Assembly (NCBI RefSeq): GCF_963678635.1
Contig: NC_087066.1
Coordinates: forward strand, 59,600,312 to 59,664,311
Length of the DNA: 64,000 nucleotides
Direction of reading: 5' to 3'
Origin: Symsagittifera roscoffensis
Taxonomy: Eukaryota > Xenacoelomorpha > Acoela > Convolutidae
A program made the translations under genes and the position numbers. Of the stretch, positions 60,291 to 64,000 are shown one piece after another; the first letter of the stretch is position 1, and the number at the start of each line of letters is the position of its first letter. Under the pieces are notes generated by a model. It saw nothing but the letters and a program-made list of their open reading frames with translations. It searched no databases and was not told the DNA's origin.

Positions 60291-62631
60291 TTTGTGTCGT
60301 AAATTAGATTTTTTTTTTATGTTTGGTTTTTTAAAATTGAATGACTGGGAAATCAGAAATAGCAAGCACTGATAATTTAGTTACGACTGAGAAAAGTAGC
60401 CTCTGTGTAAAATAGGTATTGCGCCTAAAGGGATGCATTCGAAAGAAGGTCTTATACATAAGAAAGGGACGCCGTGATTATCCCTGAAGTGGATTTTGTC
60501 TCAAAAAACTTGAATCTGCATTCTTTTAGATCCCACACCAGTGATGTTAAATTTAGCACTTCAAAAACTGCTCCTGATAGATAATGTTCGGTAATTGTCT
60601 TATAAGGTTCATCAAGGTGCATATTAACATCATGGTAATCTAAAATTGGTGTTTTTTTGCAAATAAAGACTATATCTGGGCTAAAATTGGTAGTAATTAC
60701 TTCATTACATTCCGTAAAGGTTCTATTGAATTCATCACTTCAACAATTGGAGTGATTTCTTGAAATTAGAATGTTTTCATGATTTTTTTGTAAAATCGTT
60801 TTTGCAGTTTCGACATAAACAGAAAAGCAGAAAAAAAATAAACTAAAAGTTTACAATACGCAAAAACTGTTGCTGTGGTATGTTTGTATTTGCAGTTTTG
60901 CACTTCTGCAGTTTCGCATACGTTTCTGCATTTTTATGTTTGTTTCTACAGTGAGCTGACACTGAAGCTATAGCTTCCAACATTTTGGCAATCACAGCAA
61001 AATCAATAAAGTAATGTCATGTCAGCGTAACAAAAAACTTTTCTGCCAAACCTTGAAATCAGGAGTATGGGAGAACTAACAAAACTCTCAGAATAATTTT
61101 AGAGGGACAGTTTAAGTTTGGTTGCATGATATATGTTTTGTATCAAATTGATAAATTGTTTTTACGAATAATGTAAGAACACTTTTTTTTGATTTTTGAT
61201 CATTCTGTATGTAATAGTTAGATTTTTAAAGCAGAATAGGCACTAAAATTTGCTTTTTTTTTCAAATTTTAACGTGATTGATCTGTATAATTGTGAATTT
61301 TTTTCGAAACCCAAATTCGACAAGCCAAACTAAAAACATAGTACAATTGGAAAAATTGTAATTTTTTTTGCTTTTGTTTGAACTTTTCATCTTTTTTTCT
61401 GTCCTTCAGGTTCAAAAGTTTCTTCATTTTTTTATGCTAGCTCTCTTTTGCATAGTCTGAAGCACTTAACCGACAAAGAAAAAAGCTATTTTTGTCCGAG
61501 ATAACTGCGTCTATTATTAAATGCAAACACCGTGAATCTTCAAAAAACCTGCCGAACCTACTGAGCAGGGCTCCTCAGTTGAGACAGGGAGTAGTGTAGC
61601 ACGAAATAAGGCAAATTTAGGTAGTCATTCGATTTCTTAATTTAATTTTGTCGAGAAACTACAACGAAGCAAATTTTGGTAGTAGTTCGAGATTTATGAA
61701 ATTTTATCTCCCGGATTTCTCCATAAAATTTAATTCTTAGGTTGTGATTCAGAAAAAAATGTGATATTAGAAAAAAGAAATTTATCGAAGTTTTGATTTT
61801 TACATGAAATAGGAAGTTACGAAATTACAATGTTTGTGAGATAATTTTAGGATTTGTTGTATTTAAAACTCGAAAATGATGATTTTTTTAGTTACAACAA
61901 ATCGTTAACAATTGCACTGATTTTTTGAGATACAAAAATTTTCATAAAGTATTTTTGTGAATTTTTTTTGCAGCTTTAATATGTTTGTTTCTGCAGTTTA
62001 GCATAATTTTCTGCCTTAATATTTTTGTTTCTCAAGAGAGGAATGTTTTATCGTACAAAAACGTCGAGTATACGTTAAGAATAGATATTGAAAAACTAGG
62101 TTGAACATCTATGTTCAGTTTATTCCAGAGGATGAAACACTTTAGTTACTATAAAAAATAGTCTTGGCTTTAGTATAAAAACATTGTAAAGTTAATGTAA
62201 AGTACGAATTCAGATTAGCTACACATCTAATAGAATAAAAAGAGACGAAACTTAGATCACAAAAGTTATCACCTGAAAAACATGCATTCCAAAAAATTGT
62301 TAGCAACGTAAAACTTTTAGTTGATAAAACTGATTAGTTTGCATCCAAACTCAATGGATTTTTGTTACAAAAAATTTAATTGAGCTTATGTTCCATATTA
62401 CTTCCATGCTTATACTCAATTTTGTACAACTATAATAATGATCATAATGATGATAATAATGATAATCATTACAAAACTTATCACACAAGAAAAAATCATA
62501 ATAAAACAGAATCGGGAATAACAAAAACAGTTATTTGCCAGTTGAGAGCGTTATCAAATGTACAAGTCTAAATCATATTGTGATTATAATTATTGTGAAA
62601 GAAACTTAAATTAAATAGTCCAAACTTACGC

Positions 62632-64000
62632 CTTCAAGGCCTACAAATTTTTAACGCCATTGCCTGTGTCAATTAATTGCCATTCGAATGCCTTAGGTTA
62701 TCCACAGCATTCTACGACATTCTGTCCTACTGGCGCTTTATTCTTTTGATGCTCTGTTATCCGTGTGGTTAGATATCAGCGCGTTTGCCCGACATAGGTG
62801 GAACTACATCCGCTACATTTGATTTCATAAAACACATGAGACCGCAAGTTGCAATCAAAAGTTGACTTAAGCAACGGCAGGCAAGTTTTCATTTTGCGCG
62901 TTGTGAAAGTGACCATTACCGGACTTGATTTTTGAAGTTTTTCTTTCAATTTCAAACTTAAGTTTTCTCGGTATTGCAAAAAAACATCAGTTTAACAAAT
63001 TTTTCGCAATTGCATTCAGTTTTTGTTTTCTGTGAAGTTTTTGATGTTTCGTTTGTGATTTTTTTGCAATAAACTACTTACAATTTTTTGATGTCCAGGA
63101 TTCTGGGTACTAATTTTTCTTCCAACTTTCCTTATGGTTTTTAACGCTTCGTCGAAATTTTTATAGTTACTGGTACATCGAAATAACTTTTGTATTGATC
63201 CTTCGACAATGTTATTTTTGTGCTGGAGGGCTGCGCTGCTATAAGAGTTCAAAAACGTTTAAGCATCATTTGATTTAGATACCATTTGCATGTGATCTTC
63301 CTTTGTTGTCCTACTACTAAATTCATGTCCAAAACAGCAAGTTACCCTTTCTCGTTGGCTTTTTCTATAAAAAATTATCAGTTCTTATGCAACGAGTTCA
63401 CCCTTTTAAGTAACGTGTTTGGGTCCCCTTTTACTGTACAAATTATGTCGTTTACGTATCTTTCGAACAGTTTTCATTCCTTTTTACAAGTTGAAATGTC
63501 TGGTAAATTACGACAGACTTCCCAGTACCAAACTATGTCACTCATTTTTGGGTATTCGACGTTACTGATGTTTTAACACTTAGCATGAAACCAATTTAGA
63601 CATTTTTCACATTCAACATCTTTACTGTTTCACACAAACTTTTTGCTGCATTTTGGACATTTTCATATGATATCTTTGTTATTTGTTTCATGCCATCGTT
63701 TTCATCTTTAATTACTCCTTCGAAGCTTTGTATGCAACTGTTAGCCAAAATTAGTGCTAGGGGTGCACCTATGGCTAACCCATCCTCCTGACAATACCAT
63801 TTTCCATTGCTTTTGAAATAAAATTTGTCACGGCTAATTTCAGCAGCATTTTAAGAGTTGAATGCTCAATATCTGGTGCGTAATCAGGTGTATACAATTT
63901 ACGTAAGGCAATCTCAATCGCTTCTGACGCGGGAATTTTTATGTACAAACTCTTAATGTCTCATTTTTGTCAAGTATTAGTTTTTCGAGTTTTCTCGAGC
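62632..64000 (-). pseudogene. Penelope-like element, copy B2 (short block), truncated by window end
   Basis: Starts at the same deletion breakpoint as B1. GIY-YIG frame 62776-62979; a one-base T insertion near 63062 disrupts the linker frame, which is intact in the other copies. YVND is again present near 63445. Confidence 0.82.

Larger units (their letters stand above)
56550..64000. repeat. Tandem duplication unit 2 (cut by the window end)
   Basis: Matches 47050 to about 54510 with very few differences. The window ends inside its short block, so the total copy number is unknown. Confidence 0.88.

Overview
The window is eukaryotic. It holds a spliced animal autophagy gene with long introns, set in AT-rich DNA crowded with transposable elements of at least six classes. 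The repeat mix (CR1/L2-type LINEs, a Penelope-like element, a restriction-like-endonuclease retroelement, hAT and TTAA-flanked DNA elements, a very large LTR retrotransposon) fits an invertebrate metazoan. I cannot name the phylum from the sequence.

Layout. (1) 1-603, minus strand: the 5' part of an unrecognised membrane-anchored protein gene that runs off the window. (2) 1041-10850, minus strand: ATG5, complete, four coding exons, 277 codons plus stop, about 9.8 kb because of two large introns. Intron 3 carries an internally deleted hAT element with a perfect 8-bp target duplication and a TTAA-flanked inverted-repeat element. Introns 2 and 3 carry a dispersed short repeat, and intron 2 a ~400-bp tandem duplication. 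(3) 10851-13094: no recognised gene. (4) 13095-39151: a minus-strand CR1/L2-type LINE (PHD-like ORF1, APE endonuclease, reverse transcriptase) split by a 22,813-bp LTR retrotransposon at 13608-36420. (5) 39385-42283, plus strand: a decayed LINE ending in a (CTA)n tail. (6) 43296-46235, minus strand: a decayed non-LTR retroelement with a C-terminal restriction-like endonuclease. (7) 46236-64000: a recent ~9.5-kb tandem duplication, each unit holding a longer and a shorter copy of a block with a dead Penelope-like element and a LINE RT fragment, both minus strand.

The main object of interest is the LTR element. Its 916-bp LTRs differ at only four positions, so the insertion is recent. It has a 2.5-kb repeat-rich leader and a Ty3/gypsy-type gag-protease-RT-RNase H-integrase region broken by two in-frame TAA codons and one frameshift inside RT. 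The integrase reading frame ends in a macro-domain-like module. Beyond integrase lie a further 8.7 kb of coding sequence in four overlapping frames (330, 1583, 726 and 363 codons), each shifted +1 from the one before. The largest has a clear SGNH/GDSL-hydrolase domain and perhaps a second, degenerate one. The rest of that block matches nothing I recognise. A strand-biased hexamer, CTTGAG, is strikingly frequent across the element, including six copies per LTR.

Inference on joint function: gag and pol supply an ordinary gypsy-type retrotransposition cycle. The downstream block is accessory and would need a spliced or internally initiated transcript. The macro and SGNH modules suggest ADP-ribose-linked and lipid/acyl-ester chemistry, but no role is shown by the sequence.
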